Shown here piece by piece: positions 1 to 9,673 of a stretch of DNA of 64,000 bases. Location of the stretch: the NCBI RefSeq assembly GCF_009727055.1, contig NC_052358.1, positions 39,657,954-39,721,953 on the forward strand, in the 5' to 3' direction. The notes under the pieces are model-generated. The model searched no databases and was not told where the DNA came from. It worked only from the letters and a program-made list of their open reading frames with translations. The translations under genes and the position numbers were made by a program. This stretch comes from Benincasa hispida. Its lineage: Eukaryota; Streptophyta; Magnoliopsida; Cucurbitales; Cucurbitaceae. The number at the start of each line of letters is the position of its first letter. Within the stretch, counting starts at the first letter, position 1.

Positions 1-1298
1 AAGAACCGACTTGCTACCAAGAAGCTGCGACCGAGGCCCGCTGGTACGAAGCAATGGAGAACGATCTGAAATCCATTGAGAAGAACAACACATGGAGTCT
101 AACCGAGCTTCCACTGGGACAGAAACCCATTGGTCTAAAATTGGTGTTCAAATTGAAGAAAGACTCTAATGGAGAAATTATCAAGCATAAAGTAAGATTG
201 GTTGCTAAAGGCTATGTACAAAGACAAGGCATCGACTTTGAAGAAGTTTTTGCACCGGTTGCAAGACTTGACACCGTTCGAGTCATTCTTGCACTCGCTG
301 CAAACCGAAATTGGGAGGTACACCATCTAGATGTGAAGTCGGCGTTTCTCAATGGGGAATTGGAAAAGGAAGTATATGTTACTCAACTAGAGGGATTTGA
401 GGTTCCAAACTAGAAACACAAGGTGTATAGGTTGTCGAAGGCTCTCTACAGATTGAGACAAGCTCCACGAGCTTGGAACATTCGACTTGATAAGAGTCTC
501 AAAGAGCTTGGCTTTAGGAAATGCACTCAAGAGCAAGTAGTCTACACAAGAAAAGAAGGAGAAGAAAGTGTTCTTGTTGGAGTGTATATTGACGATCTCA
601 TTGTAATGGGAAGTAGTCTACATAGAAGCATCGTTGGTTGTCTTAGATACTTGCTGAACACAAGACTGGATCTCTCATATGCTGTTGGGATGGCGAGCAG
701 GTATATGGAAAGGCCTACGGCCATGCATCACAAGGTGGTCAAGAAAATACTTAGGCATTTGAGAGGGACAATTCACTTTGGGCTCACTTATGTGAAAGGT
801 CCCCAAGAAGTCGATATATTTGGCTACTCTGACAGTGATTTAACCGGTGATCTCGATAGGAGGAAAAGCACAAGTGGAATGGCATTCTACTTAAATGAAA
901 GCTTGGTTTCATGGAATTCGCAAAAGTAAAAGACGGTGGTACTCTCATCTTGTAAAGCTGAGTTCATGGCAGCCACTACCGCGGCTTGCCAAGCATCATG
1001 GTTAAGAAGCCTTGTTAGCGAGTTAACCGGAATGGAGCCAAGACCGGTAACATTGTTCGTGGACAACAAATCCACGATAGCTCTCATGAAGAATCCCGTA
1101 TTTCATGGCCTCAGTAAGCACATAGATACATGCTTTCATTTCATTCGAGAGTGTGTCGAGAAAGGGAAAATTGTCGTTGAATTTGTTAACATCGGAGAAC
1201 AACGAGCCGACGCACTAACCAAAGCATTGACAGGAGTGAAGTTAACTGCTATGCATCAGCTACATGGTGTGCGTGATTTAGAATCATGTCAGGATTAA
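1..1298 (+). pseudogene. Ty1/copia polyprotein remnant: reverse transcriptase and RNase H
   Basis: Three consecutive + strand segments (54-413, 423-929, 936-1298) read as the C-terminal half of a copia Pol protein. The first holds the RT start (KARLVAKGY-like KVRLVAKGYVQRQGIDFEE, then LDVKSAFLNGELE). The second has YRLSKALYRLRQAPRAWN and the active-site motif YIDDLIVMG, then jumps directly to the connection region (RYLLNTRLDLSYAVGMASRYM), so the stretch normally between them has been deleted. The third is RNase H (SSCKAEFMA, LFVDNKSTIALMKNP, RADALTKAL). An in-frame TAG at 411-413 and a TAA at 927-929 interrupt it. The segment enters from the left edge, so gag, protease and integrase are outside. 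Recognition is by motif; the element is non-functional. Confidence 0.93.
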
Positions 1299-1606
1299 GG
1301 GGAGTAGTGTGAGCTAATAATCTGGTCATGATTCAAGATCGAATCTTCCAGATCGTGTGGAAGAAGAAGTCTACACGTTGCTATTTTTAGTAAGCATTGT
1401 GTTAGTGGTTTGTGGTTATTTTGTTGTTATTAGACTATAAATGTAAGTCCATGAATTGAATAAAAATTTAGGGGAATTCTATTACTTTTCTTTCTCTCGC
1501 TAATATATTTTGCTTCCAGAATATTTTGTTTGGTCTATTTTCTTCAATTATATATCAGAGTGCGTGAGATTTGTTTTTGTGCAGATCCCTGGTTTTTAAA
1601 CCAACA
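1299..1606 (+). mobile_element. 3' LTR of the copia remnant, with polypurine tract
   Basis: The RNase H stop at 1296-1298 is followed by AGGGGAGTAG, a polypurine tract, then TGTGAGCTAATAATC at 1308. The likely LTR end is ...TTAAACCAACA at 1606, giving a TG...CA LTR of 299 bp. The 5' LTR lies outside the window, so the boundary and target duplication cannot be confirmed. Confidence 0.7.
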
Positions 1607-2578
1607 CCAGAATTGACCAATCTTATTCTTGGCTGCTATATTTTCAGTGACGGGTTTAAGAATTTAAAATCATTAATTTCGGCCAATAATGTTCTAATCT
1701 AAGAAAATGGAACTCTTAAGAAACGTTCGAAGTATCCTACTTTCGAGTTTGAAGTTTCGATTTTACCTGTAGTTCCACGATTTTAAAGAAAACCGAGAGC
1801 TTCCCCTATTTTCTCCATAACTACAGTGAACTGTTTTTCTTCTTTTTTCTTGTGTTTTCGGCCCTGATTCTTTAAATCAAACACTCGACGACCGTCCTCT
1901 CAACTCCATCTATGATTTAGCTCTGTTTTGCGCAATTTTATCCATCCAAATTGATGAATTTTTCACAACTTCTTACCTTTTTATAGACAAAACCCACCGA
2001 ATTTCAATGTTTCAGCTTAATTTTTCGGCTACCACCACCTGCTTGAGTTTTCCCACGTCCTTAGCTCTCATAAACCACCTCCAAGAAGTTGCAATGGGAG
2101 AATTTTAGGATGATACCTCAATTTGGCAAAAATCCATAAATCCTATCTTTTTTTCTTGAATTAACATCTCCTACTTGGTGTTTCGAGCTCAAACTTAGGT
2201 CCAAACAGCTTCTTAAACCTCCATCTTGCTCCTACATCTAAAAATTTCTCCAAATTTTTACTTGTTTTCAAAATGTTGACTTTTTGTTGACTTTGACTTC
2301 GACCGTTGACTGTTCCGACTTGTCCCGAGTATGCCTACTTCACCCTCAAATTCCTTTACACGTTCAACAAGGTTCGTTACTTTCAAATTATTCTTTGGAT
2401 CCTTATCTTCTTTTTCTTAGTGAAGAAAACTGAAGAAAACACCGATTCAATTCTTTTTTTTTTTCCAAGTATATCTCTTAACTAAAGTTCCCAAATCAAA
2501 CTTCATCTCGAGTCCCCGAGTTCAACCTTAACTATAAGTTCTCTAACATTTCCAAGAAAGAGCGAAAAAAGAGGGGAT
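1607..2578. other. Non-coding AT-rich stretch without a gene
   Basis: No open frame with recognisable content on either strand. It ends in AAAAAAGAGGGGAT, a polypurine tract directly before a TGTTGGGG LTR start, so part of it may be the 3' untranslated end of a decayed LTR element. Confidence 0.4.
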
Positions 2579-3405
2579 TGTTGGGGTTGATGCCCTAAAG
2601 TCTCGTGTCCTGTAATTTGTAAACAATTTGTACGAATGCTTGTGTTGTATAATATATGATATTTACTTCACATCTTGATTTTGCTCAGTTGTATGTCTTA
2701 TTTGCTTTACCACAAATCAATAAACATAAAATTCCTGGTTATCTGTATATAGCTTAAGCATGTATGTGGTGACATACAAGTGGATCATGTCTTGAGTAAT
2801 AACCAATATATGGATATAAAAGGAAAACTTTATCCTAGTAATGCTACAGATGCAGCCCGCGTTGTGGAATGGTCACAAGTGTTGTGACTTGTCACAGATG
2901 GTATGATCCTGATCATTCGTGTAGGGACATCCGAGCGGGGCATCCTATACAAAGAGTTTGTATAAGACCTGGTCACAAAGTGTTAATGTCTCGTTATATA
3001 ACACCATTCATGACGGCGACTTCACTTCACTAGGATGACCATAGGTAACATGATCTCAATCCTGAGTGAGTTGGGAACTCCTGCCATTGAGGGCGATCCT
3101 TTGATTTGTATGGGTGTGAGTGGCCAGGTCGCCGATTCAAACCTACCATTTTGGGCATTCGTCTGATTCGAGAGTTGGGAACTCAGCTATACAAGATGGA
3201 ATTCACTCATTCCTTGAGGCAATAGTAAGTAGATAGATAGCTCCCTTAAGGGTTGATTCCAAGGCTTGAACGATGTGGCACCACACACTTTCTCTTGGGG
3301 CGAGAAGTGTTCACACATAGTTGGACTATGTTGTATTGTTCATTAGAGGATTCAGTAGTACTTAAGGAGTGAGATGTAACTACAGGGCAAAACGATAAAT
3401 TATTC
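2579..3405 (+). mobile_element. Partial copia-type LTR (TGTTGGG family)
   Basis: Starts TGTTGGGGTTGATGCCC after a purine tract. It shares ordered blocks with the LTRs of copia element C and its nested solo LTRs further right: GGATCATGTCTTGAG, TATGATCCTGATCATTC, ATCCTATACAAAGAGTTTG, ATGACCATAGGTAACATGA, GGGAACTCCTGCC. Here it is in + orientation. Homology stops around 3400, so the 3' part is missing. Confidence 0.7.
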
Positions 3406-4367
3406 AATTCATATACCAAATATAAAATATATTGGATATACTATTGACATACATGCTGATATACAAAATAAGGTAAATTTGAAATAATAAAAATGAAAAT
3501 ATGCTTTTATTTTTCTGCTATATTTGCAAATTTTTGAAAAATTGTTGCTAAATTTGTAAATTTAAGAATGTTGTTTTTGCTATTCTTGCAAATGCTCCTT
3601 TTAATTATTAATTAAATTGAAAATTTGCAATGCCTAAAAAGTATCCCAACGTCCCTAAATTGAAATCATTTCTGTGTGTAATTCAAAAAGGGCGCATGGG
3701 AGATATTTCTCACATCTTTTTAGTACACAACAATGAAAAAGAACAGAAGAAAATTTAAGGACTAAAAAAAGTGAGAAAGTAAAACAAAATCCACTTGTGA
3801 AGGACGATTTCCAAGATAGATTCGTGCATGAGAAGTTAAATCATAAACGACAGAATTATATTGACAATTGATACAAAAGAAATCCTTGAATTGAATCATA
3901 GAGATGCAAATCACGAACAGAATCAACAAAAACTTAAACATCATTAGCATATCTAGTTTTTGTTATAGAAAGATTTTGTTGCCTCTATTGAGTAAAAACA
4001 AACGAAACTGTCTTACTTAAAAAAAAAAAAAAAACAATAATTTTCATAAAAGAATACTTGGATCTTTTTTCAAAATCATGGATATTTTTATTTACTTTCT
4101 TATTAATTATTTACATTTTCATCCACCAACTTAAAGAGAATATAAAGAAAAATTGACTGAAAAGGATCTAATTTGGTGACAGCCCTAAATTGATTCCAAG
4201 TAGAAAATTGAAAGGAGAGAATTTTAATTCGAAATATATTATTTTCCCACAGATCAACAGGTTTGAACCCTTTCTTCTTATTTTTAGATTTTCTCCCTTT
4301 GTTCTTTTCCTCATTCCATTCATAAATACATTGTAATTAATAATTTATCTATTACCATATATGTATA
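3406..4367. other. AT-rich intergenic DNA, nothing recognised
   Basis: Short open frames here have no recognisable domains. Contains a poly-A run near 4020. No RNA gene or transposon end was seen. Confidence 0.5.
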
Positions 4368-4553
4368 TGTTAAACAGTATGAGGCTCCATCTTCTTATTG
4401 GACCAACATCACCCGTTTGAATTTTATGGGCTCTGATACCATGTTAGACAGTATGGAGTTCCATCTCAAAACCAATTGGCATGAGAGGAGTAACCCATCT
4501 ATCTTATAAAGAGTGTGAAGTCTCCTTGGTTTTTCCAATGTGAGATTCTCAAC
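4368..4553 (-). mobile_element. TRIM-like miniature LTR retrotransposon
   Basis: Read on the - strand, an LTR ending ...CATACTGTCTAACA (plus-strand start TGTTAGACAG at 4442) is followed at once by TGGTATCAGAGC (4430-4441), a primer-binding site for initiator tRNA-Met. After about 30 nt of internal sequence comes a second, truncated LTR end, ...CTCATACTGTTTAACA (4368-4397). This is the TRIM/SMART layout: two short LTRs, a primer-binding site and no coding capacity. The right end (about 4553, after GATTCTCAAC) is estimated. Confidence 0.6.
4430..4441 (-). promoter_or_regulatory. tRNA-Met primer-binding site of the TRIM-like element
   Basis: TGGTATCAGAGC on the - strand, immediately after the LTR end. 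It equals the 12-nt complement of plant initiator tRNA-Met used by copia and TRIM elements. Confidence 0.7.
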
Positions 4554-4884
4554 CGTATAGACTACAAAATAGGATTCTTAAATCTCCAATTTACAGTGAG
4601 TTTTTCAGGTTACTTTTCCATAGTATTTCTTTTAAATTCAACAATTTTATAATAAATATATAGAATTTGAACCAAAGAAAGAAAGAAAGAAAATCCTAAT
4701 TTAAAAAATTAAAGCACTTGATTTAAAAATATGGTTATATAGAAATAAAGTTGCCATAATTGTTCAGGCCCTTTTGGTTTTTAGTTTTTATTTTCTGAAA
4801 TTTAAGCCTATAAATACTCATTCCTTCATTCTATCTCTACGTTTCTTGATTCATGGTACTTTTCATCAAGAAAACTATAAAAAG

Positions 4885-5100
4885 TAATTAAAAAAATATA
4901 TTTTCAAATATAGAAAAATAAACTAAAATATTTATAAATATAACAAAATTTTACTTTCTATTTGCGACAGACCGTAATAGACCGCGATAGATTACTATCT
5001 ATATCTATGTGTGTCATGATAGACAAAAATAGTAGTCTATCACGATCTATCGGGGTCTATCAGATAGACTGTGATACTTTGCTATTATTTGTAAATGTTT
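4885..5100. repeat. Dispersed AT-rich repeat with GATAGAC motifs
   Basis: Flanks resemble TTTCAAATATAGAAAAATAA and TTTGCTATTATTTGTAAATG, and the core is built of GATAGACT/AGTCTATC words in both orientations. A related, inverted and shorter copy lies at about 8190-8300, and related words recur at 7030-7190. Probably a small non-autonomous DNA element; no terminal repeat was fixed. Confidence 0.45.
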
Positions 5101-5635
5101 TCAGCAGTTTTATCATTTAAAATAATTTCCCTTTTAAAACCATGTTTTTCTAAACAGAATACTAAAAAATCAACTCTTGTTCCTAAGAAAGATGGAAATC
5201 ATCGTAAGAAAACGAGAGAAAAGAGATTTAATTTTCAAAAATCAAAATCCAAAAACGAAATGGTTACTAAACATGCCTTAATTATTATTGTAGTTGAAGA
5301 TTTCGAAAAGAGAATGAATTTCAACATCAAATTATTCCATCATTCCTACAAAATTAGTATGGGAACTTAAACAATAACTTTCATTTAGCATTAAGCATCC
5401 AACTAAACAAAGCACCACAAAGGTCCACTCTCTTTTTGTTGGTTGGAATTTCTAATAAAAGAAAAATTCTCAATTATATTATCTAAAACAGGAAATTATT
5501 CAATCGCTAAAATGCTCCCAAAAGTGACTTTAATTTTTAGTCAAACACTCCCCATAATAGAAGTGTCCCACCTCAAGAAAGGCTTTTTCTTTTCAATCGT
5601 CCATTGGCCATCAAAAAGAAATTCACCAATATGTT
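5101..5635. other. Upstream region of the peptide gene
   Basis: No convincing gene. Open frames at 5095-5370 and 5443-5745 are not recognised and lack conserved motifs. The proximal part contains CCATTGG at about 5601, a CCAAT-like box, ahead of a TATA box. Confidence 0.4.
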
Positions 5636-5643
5636 TATATAAA
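5636..5643 (+). promoter_or_regulatory. TATA box of the peptide gene
   Basis: TATATAAA lies 96 bp upstream of the chosen ATG, a normal plant core-promoter distance once a short leader is allowed. Confidence 0.5.
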
Positions 5644-5731
5644 GAACAAGAAATTCAAAGCAAAGGAAGATGCCAAAACAAAATCCCTTTTTGGCTCTCC
5701 ATTTTTATTGATTCTTTTTACTCTTGGAAAA

Positions 5732-5971
5732 ATGTTCAAGGTTAGAAGCTTTGGCTTAGCACTTATTATGATTCTAATGGCTATCCCAAACTTTGCCCTT
5801 TTCGCCGATAGTCGAGTGCTTCGATCGGAGGCCGAGCAAGATGATGTTAAGAAATACGATGTCGATGAAAAGCCAAACAGCCTAACACCACAGCCGAAAG
5901 CTTCGAGCAGTAGTCGCGACCAAGTTTTTACGTTGGCATCGGGGCCAAGCAGGAAGGGCGCCGGCCATTAG
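5732..5971 (+). CDS. Precursor of a PIP/PIPL-type secreted signalling peptide
   Basis: An 79-residue precursor. Residues about 1-25 form a signal peptide (basic MFKVR, hydrophobic LALIMILMAIPNFALF). The middle is acidic and variable. The extreme C-terminus reads SGPSRKGAGH, ending exactly at the stop. A C-terminal SGPS...GxGH is the hallmark of PAMP-induced secreted peptides (PIP/PIPL), close to IDA and CLE peptides: the precursor is secreted, the C-terminal peptide is processed out and sensed by leucine-rich-repeat receptor kinases in immunity and growth. I chose the ATG at 5732 because the frame 8 codons upstream has only TTG and the signal peptide starts here. Single exon, no stops. TATA box 96 bp upstream; a TRIM fragment begins about 380 bp downstream. 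Which family member it is cannot be told from sequence alone. Confidence 0.82.
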   Translation: MFKVRSFGLALIMILMAIPNFALFADSRVLRSEAEQDDVKKYDVDEKPNSLTPQPKASSSSRDQVFTLASGPSRKGAGH

Positions 5972-6354
5972 TCACAAATGTTCTTCTATACCATATTGAT
6001 TTGGGGAATTCGTTGCTTGGATTTATTTTTTTCTCTTTCGGATCATGTACATGACTTAGAAAATTTGTTTTCCTCTTTCTAATTTTCATTCTTTTTTGTT
6101 ATTTTGATAGGTTTCACTTTGTTAGTTAATCACGAGAGACATGTATTTAATGGTCGGCTTAGGTTACTGTCTTTTCTTTGTTTTGTAAGGTTACGCTCAA
6201 ATCAAAACTTTTGAATTCTGTAAGCATAATCTAGATAAGAACATTGAACCAGTAATCAAATATTCAACCTTTTAAAAACAATGCATTGTGTGTGTATGTT
6301 TTATTTGGGTTTTTCGATTGATGAAGAAAAGGTTGGTTAAAAATATACAAGAAC
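5972..6354. other. 3' flank of the peptide gene
   Basis: T-rich 3' untranslated-like sequence, then AT-rich DNA. No further gene seen. Confidence 0.4.
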
Positions 6355-6542
6355 TATTAGATAGTATGGGGTTCCATCTCAAAACCAATTGGCAATGAGG
6401 GAAGTAACCCATCTATGTTATAAAGAGTGTGAGTCCCCTCAAGATGGTGCCTCTTTTGGGTTCACCAATCTTGATCGGATCACAATTTCTTCTTATTGGA
6501 CCGACATCACCCGTTTGGGCTTTATGGGCTCTGATACCAAGT
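6355..6542 (-). mobile_element. TRIM-like fragment with tRNA-Met primer-binding site
   Basis: Carries the same parts as the copy at 4368-4553: AGTATGGGGTTCCATCTC, CATCTATGTTATAAAGAGTG, TTCTTATTGGACC, and TGGTATCAGAGC on the - strand (6531-6542). Here the sequence to the right of the primer-binding site is different (see next entry), so this is a variant or chimeric copy. The left end TATTAGATAG appears to be a mutated TGTTAGATAG. Confidence 0.55.
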
Positions 6543-6890
6543 TACAAATGAGAGGTTGAAGGATATGGCTTAACTTATGCTGTGGACGATAACACTTAGA
6601 CAAGGTAAACGATAGCTCAATCAAGTAGACTATAGGCAGCAAACGACAGTGGCAAGCCAGTGATGTATTTATACAATATGGAATCCCTAATTTGGGAATG
6701 CAAAAATAACTCAACAAATACAAATGATTAGAGATTTGGTTGTAACCAACCTATTCCTTTGGTAAATCATATTCTTTTGGTAGATAAGCAAGACTTTATG
6801 TTGACATCCTTAATATCGTTAACAAGAACAAGGGGTGGTTTAATTGAAATTCCATAGTCGTCAAACAACAACCTTTAACTTAGATATTTG
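6543..6890 (-). mobile_element. Possible 5' LTR upstream of the primer-binding site
   Basis: On the - strand this stretch leads directly into the primer-binding site at 6531-6542 and contains GTATAAATACATC (6662-6674), a TATA box, at a distance expected for LTR U3-R-U5. The outer end is not defined and no second copy was found in the window. Tentative. Confidence 0.35.
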
Positions 6891-8261
6891 TAAGTATATA
6901 TTTTTTTAAATAATTCTATTAGGATTATTTTCTAGGGCTTCTAGCATAATTGCAAGCATATTCCCCACAATAGAAAATGTCCCAAAAGTACATTAAAGGC
7001 ACAAACAATGTTTGAGGCACGGAATTCTATATTTTAATTGTAGAAATCTATCATCAATATATTTCTATTGGTGATAGAAATTAATTGTTGATTAAATCTA
7101 TCAATAATATAATAGATAGACAGACTTATATTAGTATAGAAATAAAATCATTATTCTATTTCTATTACGGATAATGATAGACACCTATCATGTTAAGAAA
7201 TGTTGAGTCCAAAATACCGAGTCCACTTCATTTTATACTTAACCTATATGTACGTCTTTTAGTTGGGAAATTTCAAAGTGAATTTCCTTGAAAGAAGAAA
7301 TTGAAAGGTGGTGAAAGTTTGCAATTTATTTCTTCAAGAAAATTGGGCTTGGGCTATTAAGTATTTAGGATGGCAACTTAAATTTATAAATATATGTTTA
7401 TGCATGAGGAAAAATCTGCAGAGTTTGCCGTGAGTCATCTTCCCGCTGAGGAAGAATACAAAACCGAGAGCAGTCAGTCTTTCTCTTCAGCATTTTAACC
7501 GTTGCAATATACGGTCCGTTTGATAATGTTTTTATTTTCTGTTTTCTATTTTTCATTTTCTATTTCTTGTTTCCTGTTTCTTCTTTTTTTAGAATAAGAA
7601 AGAGGAATATGTTTGATAACTATTCTTATTTCATGTTATTTGAAGAAAAGAAACAATAACAGAAACTTGTTTGATGACTATTTCTTGTTTATCGTTTTTT
7701 GTATTTTTTTCCCCTACATTTTCTCTATTTTATAGTTTAAATATAATTTAATTATATAAAATAAAAAAATATAGAGCATGCATTAAAATATAAAAAATAA
7801 TTGTTAAAGATTTAAACTATCGAATACACATAAGTTTCAATGTTTCTATCATTCATATGTTACTAAAATTTGATTTAGAATATTATTTCTCACTCAAATC
7901 ATTTGTTTTAAATTTTCAATGATATATACTTAAATCTAACTCAATTATATTATTATTTAAATGTTGTGGTTGTAAAAATATTAAAAATGAACCTAAATGA
8001 ATATCTTAGTAATCAAAGTTTATATTATTGTAAAATTATAATTGGTTTTGTATGTAAGAAAAATAAAAAATATATATATAAATTAAATAAATATATAAAA
8101 ATGAATATTACAAAATTTAAAATTTAAAATTCAAAAAATATTTATATATACATATTGAAAAGGAAAATTATTTTAAATAAAAAAATTGTTGAAAATATTT
8201 ACAAATAATAGTAAAATATCATAGTCTACCTGAGATAGTCCGTTATAAACAGTGAAATTTT
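6891..8261. other. AT-rich DNA with dispersed repeat fragments
   Basis: Around 7030-7190 there are GATAGA/TCTATC words as in the 4885-5100 repeat. Around 7510-7740 there is a T-rich TTTCTGTTTTCTATTTTTC tract. No coding sequence recognised. Confidence 0.4.
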
Positions 8262-8640
8262 GTTATATTTGTAAATATTTTAGTTTATTTTCCTATATTT
8301 GAAAACAACCCTATTGAAAATTTGAAAATTGAAATCAAAATAATATATAAATCTAAGTATTTGAAAATTCAAAATTCAAAGTTAAATTTGCTATGTTTGT
8401 AAATATTTTGATTCATTTTCCTATATTTGAAAACAACCTTATTGAAAATTTGAAATTTGAAAATCAAAATAATATATAAATCTAAATATTTGAAAATTCA
8501 AAATTCAAAATTAAATTTGTCAAATTTGTATATATTTTGGTTTAGTTTCTTATATTTGAAAATAATCTATTGAAAATTTAAAATTTGAAAATCAAAATAA
8601 TATATAAATGTAAATATTTGAAAAATTCAAAATTAAACTT
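8262..8640. repeat. Tandem repeat, three units of about 128 bp
   Basis: Units start at 8262, 8390 and 8519. Each runs from TTTGTAAATATTTT through TATATTTGAAAACAA, TATTGAAAATTTGAAA, ATCAAAATAATATATAAAT to TTGAAAATTCAAAATTC. Units 1 and 2 are very close; unit 3 is more diverged and slightly shorter. Confidence 0.75.
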
Positions 8641-8937
8641 ATAGATATAAAAAATAATAAATATAAATAAAAGAAATAAATAATTATAAAAGAAATATAA
8701 AAAATGTAGAGAAAAAGGAAATATGAAAGAAAGAAAGAAAAATAATATAAAAAAATCTTAAGTGAAATTTGATCTGAAGACCAAGTTGAAGAATGATCAA
8801 ACAAATTAACCGATTCCCCACTTTGATTGATTTTAGGAAAAATTTAAATAAAATAGAAAGTTTCTCAATTTTGACCCATTCTTAGGGACTTTTTAAAATT
8901 TTAAGAACAAAAACCACTATTACAAAGCTAGGCTTTA

Positions 8938-9206
8938 ATATCGGTTTGAAACTGATATTATAGAGGTACAATGTCGATTGAAAACCAACATCAAAGATCG
9001 TGTTATAGGGGTTTTAATGTCGGTTTTAAACCGACATTATAGCTGAAAGAAATTTCAATGTCAGTTGAAAACCGACATTGCGCACCATCTTCTATGTTGG
9101 TTTTTACCAATGTTTTTCAATTATTGTCTGATATTTTTTTTAAAGCCTCATTTTTTAAAATGTTCAACCCACTTTTGATGTCGGTCAAAGAGTTAAAATT
9201 CGACAT
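8938..9206. repeat. Cluster of ATGTCGGTTT/AAACCGACAT palindromes
   Basis: At least five degenerate copies of a 25-30 bp palindrome: 8938 (AATATCGGTTTGAAACTGAT), 8970, 9019 (AATGTCGGTTTTAAACCGAC), 9056 and 9178. The copy at 9019 is an almost perfect inverted repeat followed by ATTATAG. Typical of the inside of a non-autonomous DNA transposon; ends not fixed. Confidence 0.6.
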
Positions 9207-9673
9207 TAAATTTCTCGTTTTGTGTTGGAAAATGTTCGTGATCGTATTTTATTAAAAAATATATAACAAAAGAATTGTTTTCTATAATGCGTGCCTGTTA
9301 TAATATATTCTTGTTTCCTGTTTTACGTGAAAAGCAACAATATTTCTCTTTCACGTATAAATGCACAGAACCAAACCTAAAATATAACAATAAACACAAA
9401 ACTAAACTCTACCACAAATAAAGAATCGAGAGTGACAATTGCATAATTGATAAAATAAATCACCTACCCAAAAAATTAAGTTAGGGATTTCTACAATACG
9501 TAGTGATGAAATAATTTCTACTCTTGCGTCAAAGAATGTTAGAAGCAAATAAATAAATGTTCAACTTCTTGACCATAAATTCACACACACAGAGCCACAA
9601 TCTAGTATACAACAATTTTCCCTTGGTTCAAGTTGACCTATCTCCAAGAAGTCAGCGTGAAGCTTACTGTACC
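9207..9673. other. Intergenic or intronic DNA, nothing recognised
   Basis: AT-rich, no open frame with content. Its last five bases, GTACC, form the left target duplication of the following LTR. Confidence 0.4.

Noticed and set aside
5095..5745. Two open frames upstream of the peptide gene
   Set aside because: No conserved content, AT-driven composition, and the second overlaps the peptide leader.
8262..8640. CRISPR-like array
   Set aside because: Units of 128 bp without spacers in plant DNA; ordinary tandem repeat.
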